NCBI GenBank assembly: GCA_905221605.1
Contig: CAJNDS010002465.1
Location: 330,001-394,000, forward strand
Source: Symbiodinium natans
Taxonomy: Eukaryota; Sar; Dinophyceae; Suessiales; Symbiodiniaceae
DNA: 64,000 nucleotides
Direction of reading: 5' to 3'
Made by a program: the position numbers and the translations under genes. Below the pieces are notes generated by a model. The model had not been told where the DNA came from and did not search any database. It saw only the letters and a program-made list of their open reading frames with translations. Positions 30,464 through 40,099 of the stretch are shown here, one piece after another (the stretch's first letter is position 1; each line of letters opens with the position of its first letter).

Positions 30464-30939
30464 CTGCAAACAGACACGTTTTACCCTAAACCCTAAACCC
30501 CAAACCCGAAACCCTAAACCCTAAACCCTAAACCACCCTAAACCCCTTAAACCCTATACCCTAACCCCCGGACGCTAAAGCCTAAACCGCAAAAAGCCCC
30601 AACCCAGAAACTCCCACATCCCTCAAGTAGGGGATCTTAGGGTCTAGGGTTTTAGGGGTGTAGGTTTAGGGTTTAGGTGGTTTGGGGCTTAGGGTTCAGG
30701 TGCTTCGGTGTGTTCAGCGTTTTGGAATCTGAGGAAGAGCTATATTCACACCCTAAACCCTAAACCCTAAACCCTAAACCCTTAAACTTCCTGGGAATGC
30801 ACGCTCAGGTTGTGGGGCTTCGGGTTTAGGGTTTAGGGTTTAGGGTTTAGGGTGGTTGAGGGGCTTGACAGCCGGGATTATGAGTTGCTTTCAGGGGTTC
30901 GGGCTCAGGGCTTTTGGGCTGAGGGCACGGGGCTTATCG

Positions 30940-31036
30940 GCCCTAAACCCTAAACCCTAAACCCTAAACCCTAAACCCTAAACCCTAAACCCTAAACCCT
31001 AAACCCTAAACCCTAAACCCTAAACCCTAAACCCAA
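30940..31036. repeat. CCCTAAA array
   Basis: About 13 perfect units. It faces a TTTAGGG array at 31118-31168 across an 80-bp island. Confidence 0.95.
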
Positions 31037-31283
31037 TCCCGAAACCCCCCACAGCCCTCCGCAGAAGTCCTGGGATGGACCGGCTCGTGAAGGCCGACCT
31101 CCATGGGGTATTTGTTGCTTAGGGTTTAGGGTTTAGGGTTTAGGGTTTAGGGTTTAGGGTTTAGGGTGTTTTTTTTTTTTTTTCTGTCGGGGGTTGGGGG
31201 GTTTCAAGGTTCAGGGGTTAGGGGTTAAGTTAAAGTGCTTCAGGTGATCCCGTTGTAGTGTTTTGGTTTAGGGGCTTAGGGCT

Positions 31284-31349
31284 TAGTCCTGAATCGCCGC
31301 GGTGAAACTGGGAAAGCAAAGGAGTCGTGATGGACCTCAAACACGTCAC
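31284..31349 (-). CDS. Candidate exon
   Basis: Starts right after TTTAG of a CCCTAAA array and reads GDVFEVHHDSFAFPVSPRRF. An internal acceptor CTTTGCTTTCCCAG would be in phase with the upstream exon at 31392-31466. Confidence 0.35.
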
Positions 31350-31391
31350 CCTAAACCCTAAACCCTAAACCCTAAACCCTAAACCCTAAAC

Positions 31392-31466
31392 GTAATCCGC
31401 ATTGCTTCAGTCCTTTGGGATCCTGAAATCCGGCGTGCATCTTTGCAGCTGCAATGTGCCAGCCTC
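31392..31466 (-). CDS. Candidate exon ending at an array GT
   Basis: Acceptor CACTGACGGTCAG; reads GGWHIAAAKMHAGFQDPKGL then KQCGL; the next bases are GTTTAGGG. 24 codons plus split codons. Confidence 0.4.
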
Positions 31467-31568
31467 CTGACCGTCAGTGACCGAACTCAAGCCTAAACCC
31501 TAAACCCTAAACCCTAAACCCTAAACCCTAAACCCTAAACCCTACACCCTACACCCTAAACCCTAAAC

Positions 31569-31663
31569 CGCAGCAGGCCATGCTGTGGCCATTGCGATCT
31601 GGACTGCGGCTAGGCCAGCATGTCTGGGTCGGGACCGTGCCCCGGACCCACCCCCCGCCTTAC
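31569..31663 (-). CDS. Candidate exon ending at an array GT
   Basis: Open for 31 codons, Ala/Arg-rich at first, then AAVQIAMATAWPAA, ending exactly at GTTTAGGG. Acceptor CCTAAAG. Confidence 0.35.
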
Positions 31664-31953
31664 CTTTAGGGGTTAGGGTTTAGGGTTTAGGGTTTAGGGT
31701 TTAGGGTTTAGGGTATCATGTCGTGAGTTGCTGGTTCCGTGGCCACTAGCACCAGCTTGCTCAAGCCCGTGGCCGATGTCCCACTTGGAAGCAAACCGCA
31801 AATAAACCCTAAACCTAAACCCCAAACCCGACCACCGGACTACCATCTGATGCCCCTAAGGTCGGAGATTGTCGAAGACTATAGAGGGTTGCAGCGTTTA
31901 GGGCTTAGAGGCTTCTATGACTTCTTGGTAGTCCCGGGAAATAAAGCAAGTAC

Positions 31954-32001
31954 CTTCAAAGACAAGCTCTGCAAGAAAGCATCCTCGAGCCCTGCTGGGC
32001 C
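31954..32001 (-). CDS. Candidate 16-codon exon
   Basis: Between acceptor GGTGCAG and donor AAG/GTACTT: GPAGLEDAFLQSLSLK. Unspliced, the frame continues to a stop about 12 codons later. Confidence 0.3.
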
Positions 32002-32482
32002 CTGCACCCTAGACCCCAAACGCTGAATAAATCGGATAACCCATTAGGGTTTAGGGCTTAGGGTTTAGAGTGTAGGGTTTAGGGTTTAGGGTTTGGGCTT
32101 AAGGTTTAGGGTGTAGGGTTTAGGGTTTAGGGTTTAGAGGGTAGAGGGTTTAGGGGTTAAGCAAAGGATCCAACCTCGCACCAGTAATGTCAGCAATGTC
32201 GTAGCCCCAACAAGGGCCCCCTTAAGCATGTGTACTCTTCAGGTGGTCTATATACTGCAGCTGCTCTCGATACCTAAACCCTAAACCCTAAACCCTAAAC
32301 CCTAAACTCCGAAACCCATAACCCCACACCCAAAACCCCAAAACCCTACCCCCCAACAAGGATCCCCCAAACCAAGGGCTCAGCCTTTGGTGTCCAAGAA
32401 GGCAGAGTCAGATCAAAAAACGACCCGCGCAAAACCCATAACCCCATGATCCATACCCCGAAACCCATGCCACAACCAGTCG

Positions 32483-32531
32483 TTGAAGGTTCATGGGTAG
32501 TTGTAAGTCGGGTTACAAGTACCTTAAAATA
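32483..32531. mobile_element. Family 8 half copy
   Basis: GAAGGTTCATGGGTAGTTGT, then AAGTCGGGTTACAAGTACC, ending in TTTAGGG units. Confidence 0.5.
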
Positions 32532-32547
32532 GTTTAGGGTTTAGGGT

Positions 32548-32668
32548 TTAGATTGCCTTGCTCATGTCGCAGCTTAGAACTAGCCATGAGCCTTCCAGTA
32601 TCCCAAAACTTACAGACCCAGACCATTCAATAAGCCCTCGAACCCAACCCAAACAAGTAAGTATCTCC
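32548..32668 (-). CDS. Candidate terminal exon
   Basis: Begins immediately after TTTAG, 39 codons: EILTCLGWVRGLIEWSGSVS, then a hydrophobic run, to a stop in a TTTAGGG unit. Trp-rich; strand uncertain. Confidence 0.35.
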
Positions 32669-32792
32669 CTAAACCCTAAACCCTAGACCCTGAATCCTGA
32701 ATCCTGAACACGAAATCCTAAGCCCTAAACCCTAAACCCCAAACCCCAACCCCTAAACCCTCAACCCTAAACTCTAAAATCCTACAAACAAC

Positions 32793-32911
32793 CTCCAGGT
32801 GCCTGGAACACGTTGTACGGCATGATTCCTTCCATTGGCACCTCACTAGGCTTCCCCGAAGTTTAGACCTTGTCGTAAACCTTATTTTCAGAAACGCCCA
32901 TACAGGACTCC
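32793..32911 (-). CDS. Candidate exon with a T-rich acceptor
   Basis: Acceptor TTATTTGTTCATAG, 39 codons beginning SPVWAFLKIRFTTRSKLRGS, donor GAG/GTTGTT. Cys- and Arg-rich toward its end. No known domain. Confidence 0.4.
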
Positions 32912-33539
32912 CTATGAACAAATAAGGAAGACTGCTCAGCTAAGGCGCATTTTGGCGTCTCTGGCTTTAGGGTTGAGCCTAAGCCCTAAAAACCCCAAAC
33001 CAACTCCACGAAAGCAGCATGCCTTCAAAGGGATTGTAGGGAACATCCTTGCAAAGACCGCAGGGCGCCGCAGCCCTGAGCCCAAAACACCCGCTTTTCT
33101 ATTACCCGGGCAGCAGGGTTTAGGGTTTAGGGTTTAGGGTTTAGGGTTTGGGGTTTGGGGTTTAGGGTTTTGGGGGGGTTTGGGGTTTGGGGTCTGGGGT
33201 CTGGGGTTTGGGGTTTGGCCAAGATACTGTCTCGTTCACTGTGAAGCGCCGGCACTGGAAGTCCTCGAGGCGTTAAGTTAGGGTTTAAGGTTTAGGTTTT
33301 AGGTTTTGGGGTTTCAGGTTTAGGGTTCAGGGTTTAGGGTTTAGGGTATGGCTCAGAGTGTCTCTTTTACAGTGTATAGGCTTTCAGGTATAGGGTTCGG
33401 GTCCCAGGTTTGGGGTGCATACTCGGGAGATCGGAGACCTTCAGGCTAGGTACAGAAACGAGCTACAAATGCCCAGGGTTTAGGGTTTAGGGTTTAGGGT
33501 TTAGGGTTTAGGGTTTAGGGTTTAGGGTTTAGGGTTTAA

Positions 33540-33640
33540 GGGAACTGTGGTCGAGGGTCTTGGGCCTGTAGGGCTTCAGGCAACTGCAGGCTCTACACAC
33601 ACAAAATGCCACTGCCAAACTTTCTTCTGCTCTAGCCAAG
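33540..33640 (-). CDS. Candidate exon
   Basis: Reads ARAEESLAVAFCVCRACSCL then KPYRPKTLDHSSLK. It starts at the edge of the family 8 element at 33648. Confidence 0.35.
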
Positions 33641-33647
33641 GGAGAGC

Positions 33648-33787
33648 CCTACTTGGAGGTACAGGATACTTATAATCCCCAAATGTAACTGTACTGATAA
33701 GCCCCCTAAGTCCTCTCTAAGTAGGCTATACTGTAAGTCGACTTAGAATTGGGGCTATACGTACCCATGAACCTCCAAGTACACCCT
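33648..33787. mobile_element. Family 8 inverted-repeat element
   Basis: TACTTGGAGGTACAGGATAC at the left is inverted relative to TACCCATGAACCTCCAAGTA at the right. The interior GTAACTGTACTGATAAG matches 56.5 kb in the opposite orientation. Confidence 0.65.
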
Positions 33788-33876
33788 AAGCCTTAACACC
33801 TAAACCCTAAACTCTAAAACCTAAAACCTAAAACCTGAACCCTAAACCCTAAATCCTAAACTTCAGGGTGCTGGGC

Positions 33877-33972
33877 TTAAGGCTTCCCATCCCCCCACGC
33901 CTCGCTAAGATTGTAGAGCGGAAAGTCGGACAACGTCAGGTTCTTCTCGTTGTACTCCTGGCTGAAGGGACC
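33877..33972 (-). CDS. Candidate terminal exon
   Basis: 31 codons plus stop, starting EGPFSQEYNEKNLTLSDFPL then YNLSEAWGDGKP. Acidic, soluble, coding-like codon pattern. No family recognised. Confidence 0.45.
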   Translation of the reverse strand, partial: GPFSQEYNEKNLTLSDFPLYNLSEAWGDGKP

Positions 33973-34267
33973 CTCAACCCTAAACCCTAAACCTTCGAGA
34001 CCTCAGCCTCGAAAGGCCTCAAGCCCGAACCCAAGACCCTCATGCAAGATTTAGGTTTGGGGTTTAGGGCTCTGAACCCCAAGATCCCTTGCAAAACAGC
34101 ACAAGAAAATTCATCAAAGCCTAGTGCCGGAGGCCTGAACGTCTCTTTCGTCTTGTGGGGTTGAGGGTTTGGGGCACTGTGCTGTTATGTACCCTAAGCC
34201 CTAAACCCCCGAACCCCAAACTGCAACGCTCAAGTAGTTGCCCTTGGTGGTGAAAGCTCTACAGTCT

Positions 34268-34404
34268 TGGGGTAGTTTCATGGGCCCTCAGTATGGTCCC
34301 TTACCTTTTTTACAGGGTTCTGCAGTGTGGGGCCCCTGGGTCTAGTAGGGTACACAAGGTGTAAACAAATGAGTGCCCCTTGTGACCATGTAACTCCCCT
34401 AAGA
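34268..34404 (+). mobile_element. Inverted-repeat element, family 2
   Basis: Ends GGGTAGTTTCATGGGCCC and GACCATGTAACTCCCCTAAG, with a GGGTTCTG...TGGGGCCC interior as in the other copies. Confidence 0.65.
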
Positions 34405-34572
34405 TACAGGCGTCATGGGTCCAACTGTACCCTTACAACAAAGGGGTCCCCACTGTCACGGGCGATTTCCCGCATTCTAAGGCTGGGGACACGTGCACCT
34501 GCACCTCAAACCCGATTTCAACCCGAACCAAGAACCCCAAACCCCACCTTCATGTCGAAGATGGCGGAACCC

Positions 34573-34676
34573 CTAAATTAACTTAGTTACATCCCTGACA
34601 GAAGCTCGGCTTAGAGCTACCTCTCGGCCATCTGGCAGCATGTAGCTGAGACGAGCCGTTACCTCCGGCGCAGGGG
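34573..34676 (-). CDS. Candidate exon, LPDG motif
   Basis: Reads APEVTARLSYMLPDGREVAL then SRASVRDVTKLI to a stop, with a possible donor GTAGCTC after DGRE. SYxLPDG resembles a short actin-family segment, but nothing else matches, so no assignment is made. Confidence 0.35.
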
Positions 34677-35150
34677 CTTGGGGTTTGAGGGTTCTTCTTG
34701 GGCCTCCAGCCTGGGTAGGGTTGAGGGTTAAAGGGTTAAAGGTTGAGGGTTAAGGGTTGAGGGTCTAGGGTTTAGGGTTTAGGGTTTACCCCAGGAAGAA
34801 GTTAGCTGAGGGACTGCAGCGCCAGAAGCCTGAACCGCACTACCAAGCATCTTACAACCTCAGAAGGGCAACCCTGAACCCCCAGACCTCAAACTAAAAC
34901 CCTAATTCCGCATAAGCCAAAAACCTCAAACCCTAGACCCTAAACCCTAAAGACCCTAAACCTCGAAACCCTATATCCCAAACTCGAAACCTCTCAACCT
35001 TGAAACTCTAATTCCCAATTCCAAACTCTAACCCCGCCCACCCACCCACCCCCCATTCCCTACTAACCCTAAACCCTAAACCCTAAACCCTAAACCCTAA
35101 ACCCTAAACCCTAGCCCTAAACCCTAAACCCGAACGCTCCCCCTCTTCAC

Positions 35151-35216
35151 TGGCAAGTCGCAATGAGATGGTCCAGGAGTGAGTAGTTCAAGGCAAGGCT
35201 GAGGGCTCGCCTCAAT
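35151..35216 (-). CDS. Candidate terminal exon with NYSLLDHL motif
   Basis: Reads RRALSLALNYSLLDHLIATC then Q and stop. The NYSL-x-DHL motif recurs at 62615-62749 in the same strand and frame, with mostly third-position differences between the two, which supports this reading. Confidence 0.45.
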
Positions 35217-35227
35217 CATTGTCTAAG

Positions 35228-35404
35228 GGTAGGGTTTAGGGTTTAGGGTTTAGGGTTTAGGGTTTAGGGTTTAGGGTTTAGGGTTTAGGGTTTAGGGTTT
35301 AGGGTTTAGGGTTTAGGGTTTAGGGTTTAGGGTTTGGGGTTTGGGGTTTGGGGTTTGGAGTTTGGGGCTTGCGGTTTAGGGTTTAGGGTTTAGGGTTTAG
35401 GGCT
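35228..35404. repeat. Long TTTAGGG array with TTTGGGG tail
   Basis: About 15 TTTAGGG units, then five TTTGGGG units, then TTTAGGG again, ending inside an inverted-repeat element that starts at 35401. Confidence 0.95.
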
Positions 35405-35545
35405 AAGTTGCACGGTCCCGTAATATGGTCCCTTACATTCTTTCAAGGGTTCTGACGTATGGGCCCCTAGGTTTACAGGGTATATAAGGGGCTAAGGGGC
35501 GTCCTTTCAAGGGCATACTAAGGGACCATGCAACTAACCCATAGA
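35401..35545 (+). mobile_element. Inverted-repeat element, family 2
   Basis: Ends CTAAGTTGCACGGTCCC and GGGACCATGCAACTAACCC, interior GGGTTCTGACGTATGGGCCC. Its left end merges with a TTTAGGG array. Confidence 0.7.
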
Positions 35546-35911
35546 CATTGGGAGGTTGGGGGTTTAGGTTTTCGGCTTTTAAGGGTTTTGGGCTTTAAAT
35601 TGTATTAGAGTTTGGAGCTTTAAGGGTTTTCGGGCTTTAACCCAAACCACTAAACCCCTTAACATTTGAACTCCAAAACCTTGAATCCCTCCACCCTTGA
35701 AAACCGCCTTGAAACCCCTTTCGAACGCCCGCACAACAAAACAAAACGTTTTAAAACCCGATGTAATGCCCCTCTTAACAACCCTAAACGCCCTAAACGC
35801 CAAACCCTGAGGTCCCCAAGTCGCAGCCCTAAACCCTCAACCCTCACCCCTCACCCCTCACCCCTCGACCCTCAACCCTACACCCTAAACCCCAAACCCC
35901 AAACCCTAAAC

Positions 35912-35994
35912 CCGCCAAATCCTGAGGTCCCAAGTCGCAGCTCACAGAGCCGCATCCACACCGGAGGCAGCTGCATCTCTTGGTCAAAGATGGC
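35912..35994 (-). CDS. Candidate exon ending at an array GT
   Basis: Acceptor CCGCCCGCAG, reads AIFDQEMQLPPVWMRLCELR then LGTSGFG, and ends at GTTTAGGG. Its 3' end (CTGCGACTTGGG...) is duplicated at about 35809-35827 without the rest. Confidence 0.45.
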
Positions 35995-36132
35995 CTGCGG
36001 GCGGTTTAGGGTTTAGGGTTTAGGGTTTAGGGTTTAGGGTTTAGGGTTTAGGGATTAGGGATTAGGGTTTAGGGTTTAGGGTTTAGGGTTTAGGGCGAAG
36101 GGTTTGGGGTTTGGGGGTTAGGGGTTTCGGGT

Positions 36133-36227
36133 TTACCTGGGCTTTCTTTACCTACATTTTAATGGGTTATACCTACTATTCAAGGGGTAGTTCCTACTAA
36201 CCTGTAGTAGGTACATAGGGACCCAGG
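36133..36227. mobile_element. Single inverted-repeat element
   Basis: TTTACCTGGGC with TTTACCTAC at the left and GTAGGTACATAGGGACCCAG at the right are inverted. It sits between TTTAGGG-type runs. Confidence 0.5.
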
Positions 36228-36428
36228 TAGGGTTTAGATGGGTATAGGGTTGATAGGGTTTAGGGTTAGGGTTTTGGGCTTAGGGTTTGGGGGTTTAGGG
36301 AAAGACTGAGGAATAACAAGGCTTTGCGCCTATGGCCCTTCCGTGGACTGTCTTGGAAACCTCTGCGGGAGGGGGCTATAAGAGCCCCTAGCTATAGTTT
36401 AGGGTTTACGGTTTATAGGGCTTAGGGT

Positions 36429-36597
36429 TCAGGGCGTAGGGTTTGAGACATTTTGCAACGGAGGGACGAATGGCTTCGGGTTTGGGACTCTTTGGCGGAA
36501 AGGGCGCTGAGCGGATTGAGCTACGTCCAGGAGCCTTGGTAGGAGAGCCCTGCCAACCAGATCGGGTTTCAACTTTGTGTCTTCGGTGACTTCGGTG
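36429..36597 (-). CDS. Candidate terminal exon
   Basis: About 56 open codons: TEVTEDTKLKPDLVGRALLP, then RLLDVAQSAQRPF and more, to a stop. Among the longer small islands. Acceptor not clear (a C-rich tract precedes). Confidence 0.45.
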
Positions 36598-36728
36598 AGG
36601 GGGGGGGAAACCCCGAAACCCTGAACCCTAAACCCGAAATCCTAAACCCTAAACCCTAAACCCTAAACCCTAAACCCTAAACCCTAAACCCTAAACCCTA
36701 AACCCTAAACCCTAAACCCTAATTCAAC

Positions 36729-36825
36729 GCCTCTACAGCAAGAAGAGGGCCCCTCCTCGTCTTCAGGGGTTGCGAGCCGGTTCATGTAAGTCCAGGTGGC
36801 GGAAGTGACCTCAGACACGAATCGG
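36729..36825 (-). CDS. Candidate exon upstream of 36429-36597
   Basis: Acceptor CTAAACTCAG, 32 codons: RFVSEVTSATWTYMNRLATP then EDEEGPSSCCRG, donor GTTGAA. Same strand as the next island; phase match not established. Confidence 0.45.
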
Positions 36826-36926
36826 CTGAGTTTAGGGTTTAGGGTTTAGGGTTTAGGGTTAAGGGTTAAGGGTTAAGGGTTAAGGGTTTAGGGTTTAGGG
36901 TTTAGGGTTTAGGGTTTAGGGTTTAG

Positions 36927-37066
36927 GGCTCTTGAGGGGGGGGGGTTCAAGGGGGGTACGTAACCCAAGCTTCCCTAATGCTCCCCACTACTCCCGCAGG
37001 CTCCCTAAGCTTCCCTAAGGTTCCCTCTAGGTACCTTACCCCCATGAACCCCTCCCTCAAGGACCC
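36927..37066. mobile_element. Inverted-repeat element, family 1 (copy 4)
   Basis: Compact copy without an internal array: left end CTCTTGAGGGGGGGGGGTTC, the core, then right end GAACCCCTCCCTCAAGGACC. It probably shows the unit length without inserted telomere-like DNA (about 140 bp). Confidence 0.7.
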
Positions 37067-37328
37067 GAAAAGCTTTGTCGGGAGAATAAGGGTTTGAGAG
37101 GGTTTGTGCAGGGTTTAGGGATGAAAGAAAGTCAGAAGAAGTTCAAAGTGGCCTACTCAGCACCTAGGGGATTTGAGGTGTTTAGGGTTTAGGGTTTAGG
37201 GTGTAGGGTTTATGTAGGGTTTAGGGTGGCCTATAAAACCAGGGTTGAAGAGGGTATGTTGATTGATGTCTGAATTGGAGCCTCAGGCTACAGACCCCAA
37301 ACCACAAATAAGGATTTTATTGAGATTA

Positions 37329-37374
37329 TCACAGGGGGTACTGTAAGGACTCTTAGTATAAGGGGGAATATCCC
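37329..37374. mobile_element. Family 4 half element
   Basis: AGGGGGTACTGTAAGGACTC, then TTAGTATAAGGGGGAATAT, matches the right half of the 11.4 kb MITE. The left half is absent. Confidence 0.6.
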
Positions 37375-37383
37375 AGCCCTAAG

Positions 37384-37485
37384 CTAGGATAGCCCGGCGG
37401 CGTAGCCCACAAACGCCAAGGCCAGCAACAGCCAAACAAAGCGCGCGCAGCGGGCGTCGTTCCTTGGTAGCCGAAGAGGGAAGCT
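37384..37485 (-). CDS. Candidate terminal exon with a C-terminal membrane segment
   Basis: 34 codons including stop: SFPLRLPRNDARCARF, then a hydrophobic run VWLLLALAFVGYAAGLS. It looks like a tail anchor or last transmembrane helix. Confidence 0.4.
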   Translation of the reverse strand, partial: SFPLRLPRNDARCARFVWLLLALAFVGYAAGLS

Positions 37486-37499
37486 CTTGAGGGAGGTTT

Positions 37500-37960
37500 A
37501 CGGTTTAAGGGCTTAAAACCTATGTGTTAACCTTATTGTGTGATACCCTATAACCCTACGTATCGCTGCTCATGAACCTTCAAGTAAACCAAATACACTG
37601 CGCCCCATAAGCGCTCGACCCTGAATACCCTCAACCCCAAACCCGCAACCCAGATCTTCCCCTTACCGGATATTCCCTAACCTGTAAATAGTCGGATCCT
37701 TAATGTCGGATCCTCAATAAGAAACTTACTGGAGAATGCCTACAATTTGGGGCTCTAGATTCGAGGCCCCCAATTTCGTAACTTCCCATATTCCTCAAAT
37801 TTTTAAAGATCTTTGAAGGTTTGGGAACAAGTGGGGAACCAGGTCCCAAGATTTAAGTCATGTTTAGGCATTGAGCTTTCGCGTGTAGGGTTGCGGCACT
37901 CATGAAACCTCAGCCTCAATTACACGCTAAGCCGGCGGAGGTTTTCTTTTCCTTGCAAAA
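37500..37960. other. Unassigned stretch, probably element remnants
   Basis: AT-richer sequence with repeated GTCGGATCCT words (37690-37720), CTCATGAACCTTCAAGTAA at 37572-37590 resembling a family 8 end, and no coherent reading frame. Confidence 0.5.
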
Positions 37961-38049
37961 ACCCTAAACCCTAAACCCTAAAAAGGTGTGGCTCGGCCAT
38001 GTTTCCTTGCAAAAGTGTGGCTCGGCCCGGGTTCTTGGTTCGGCTGCGA

Positions 38050-38440
38050 ATACTGTAAATTGCAGCAGTTCTGCGCTGCAAAGAACAGCATGTGTGCGTT
38101 GCAAGGGCCTGCAAATACTGTAAACAGGCGGCATTTCTGCGTTGTCAGAGGCTGCAAATGCTGTCAATGGCAGCATGTGTGCGTGTCCAGAAGTCGCAAA
38201 TACTGACTAGCAGCATTTCAGTTTGCAGAGGCAGCACATACTGTAAACAGCAGCATTTCTTCGTTTTTCAGAGGCTGCAAATATGGTAAATAGCAACGTT
38301 TCTGAGTTTGGAGAGGCTGCACCTACTGGCATTTGAGGGCTTGATCTCGGCAAGCACAGGCGGCATTTCTGAGTTTGCAAAGGCTGCAATTTCTGTAGAT
38401 AGCAGGAGCTGCGCGTTGCCAGAGCCTGCACCCCATACAC
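38050..38440. repeat. ~42-bp tandem repeat, ~9 copies
   Basis: The unit is about CAGCATTTCTGCGTTTGCAG then AGGCTGCAAATACTGTAAA. The period is a multiple of three, so frames stay open over several units (for example the minus-strand frame at 37964-38176), but without a stable peptide. Confidence 0.9.
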
Positions 38441-38475
38441 CCTAAACCCTAAACCCTGAACCCTGAACCCTGAAC

Positions 38476-38560
38476 CCTGAGCACCAGCGCAGGCGTGGGG
38501 CGGGTTGGCAAAGTCATCCCAGTTCGGAGGAAGCATGGCCCGCATGGCGGCAAAGCGCGG
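38476..38560 (-). CDS. Proposed gene 38.5-39.0 kb, exon 3
   Basis: Starts after a TAG acceptor in a GCTAGC-rich stretch; reads PRFAAMRAMLPPNWDDFANP then PHACAGAQ; ends at GGTTCAGGG. In phase with the 25-nt exon upstream. The intervening intron would hold the (AGT)n repeat. Confidence 0.45.
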
Positions 38561-38627
38561 CTAGCTAGCTATGCTAGCTAAGCTCTCACGGCCGGCAACT
38601 TGCCCTAAGAGTCCGTATGTCACATGT

Positions 38628-38747
38628 AGTAGTGGTGGTAGTGGTGGTGGTGGTGGTAGTAGTGGTGGTGGTGGTAGTAGTAGTAGCAGTAGCAGTAGTA
38701 GCAGTAGTAGCAGTAGTAGCAGTAGTAGCAGTAGTAGCAGTAGTAGC

Positions 38748-38838
<91 letters not shown>

Positions 38839-38855
38839 TTGTGGTGGTGGTGTCT
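38628..38855. repeat. Large (AGT)n trinucleotide repeat
   Basis: About 75 triplets of AGT with interspersed AGC and GGT. It lies in a proposed intron between 38560 and 38933, flanked on both sides by GCTAGC-rich sequence. Poly-Ser and poly-Val frames are artefacts. Confidence 0.97.
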
Positions 38856-38932
38856 GGTTCTCTACCTGTTAGACCTTAAATTCTAAACTGGTTGAAGGCT
38901 GCGGCCAAGAGCTAGCTGCTAGCTTAGCTCAC

Positions 38933-38957
38933 CATGGAAATGTCCAGGGGAGAAGGG
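38933..38957 (-). CDS. Proposed gene 38.5-39.0 kb, 25-nt microexon
   Basis: A strong pyrimidine-tract acceptor (TTTCTTTTCTGTCTGCCTACAG) precedes it and a GTGAGC donor follows. It encodes PSPLDISM with a split Gly codon; phases agree on both sides. Confidence 0.45.
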
Positions 38958-38993
38958 CTGTAGGCAGACAGAAAAGAAACCCAGTCGACTCAC

Positions 38994-39039
38994 CCGTCGG
39001 CACCCAAAAGCCCGATGAAGTCGTGGTTGCGCCCAAACC
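38994..39039 (-). CDS. Proposed gene 38.5-39.0 kb, exon 1
   Basis: Reads GRNHDFIGLLGAD and ends at the textbook donor GG/GTGAGTCG. The intron to the microexon is only 36 nt, which is very short and a reason for caution. Confidence 0.4.
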
Positions 39040-39053
39040 CTGAACCCTTATGT

Positions 39054-39134
39054 TATTTTATGGTTACTATTATTATTATTATGCCAGGAATCCCTGCGAT
39101 TATCTTGGACCTCACTTATCTTCGCTTCCCTTTG
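39054..39134 (-). CDS. Candidate terminal segment with Asn run
   Basis: After acceptor TGTAATGCAG: VKLQREAKISEVQDNRRDSW then HNNNNSNHKIT and a stop. The Asn run comes from an ATT microsatellite. The plus strand has a good acceptor (TTCCCTTTGCAG) at the same place. Confidence 0.3.
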
Positions 39135-39601
39135 CAGCTTTACGCTGCATTACAGGGGCGTGAGCCTCTGCATTTGTATGGTTTTGGGCTGTAACAAAGA
39201 AGGGTAAACCCTAAACCCTTAAACCCTAAACCCAAAATCCTAAACTAAACTGGAAACCCCAACCCCCAAACCCTATCCCGATGATGCCCGACGGGTAAGA
39301 CCCTGAACCCTAGACTCCTAAACCCCGGATTAAGGACTACTTCAAAAGGTAGTTCCCAGGTGGGGCGCTGGACCTTATGGAAGGCTTCCAGAATCTAGCA
39401 GGTGCATATAAGGGTAGCTTCTAAAAAACATTTTTTAAGCCCAAAGTGTCCAACTGTAAACACTAAGGACGGAAGCCCAAAACCCTAAACCTAAATCCGT
39501 CACCCTTAACCCTAAACCCTAAACCCTAAACCCTAAACCCTAAACCCTACGCTGGGCAAACCCCTTATCTTGGGGTCCTGTGGGCCTTCTCCCCTTGGAC
39601 A

Positions 39602-39660
39602 GCGGGCCTAGAACGTAGTGTAAGGCAGTGCCCTACTGAGAGCCGAAAACAGTTGGATCA
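39602..39660 (-). CDS. Candidate small exon
   Basis: Reads RLIQLFSALSRALPYTTF to a stop. Short; listed for completeness. Confidence 0.25.
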
Positions 39661-39995
39661 ACCTTTTGGTGTAGGGTTTGGTGGGTTTGGGGGTTTGGGG
39701 AGTTAGGGGGTTTAGGGTTTAAAGGTTCGGGGAGTCGGTTTTGGGTTCAGGGTTTGGGGGTTTGGGGAGTTTGGGCTTGGGGGTTTGGGGTTTAGGGTTT
39801 AAGGGTTCGGGGTTTCGGTTTTGGGTGTTTGGGGAGTTTGGGCTTGGGGGTTTAGGGTTTAAGGGTTCGGGGTTTCGGTTTTCGGTTTTGGGTTCAGGGT
39901 TTGGGCTTGGGGGTTTGGGGTTTAGGGTTTAAGGGTTCGGGGTTTCGGTTTTGGGTGCAGGGTTTGGGTGTTTGGGCACCCAGACCCGAACCGCA
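39640..39995. repeat. Degenerate G-rich array with higher-order repetition
   Basis: Blocks of TTTGGGG/TTTAGGG/TTCGGGG with a recurring string (GGGTTTAAGGGTTCGGGG then TTTCGGTTTTGGGT) about four times. Open frames giving GLGVWGLGF-type peptides are translations of this repeat. Confidence 0.85.
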
Positions 39996-40099
39996 AACCC
40001 CATCCACCAAACCCCAAACCTTAAACTTGTTCTCCTGCGGGGTCGGCGGCTTGAGCCGGAGGCTCTTAAATCTCAGGTTGGGGGTTCAGGGTTTAGGGG

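Noticed and set aside
34573-34676. Actin-related protein
   Set aside because: Only SYxLPDG matches; residues on both sides do not fit the actin fold sequence.
38571-38886. Poly-Ser and poly-Val proteins
   Set aside because: Pure translation of the (AGT)n repeat in two frames.
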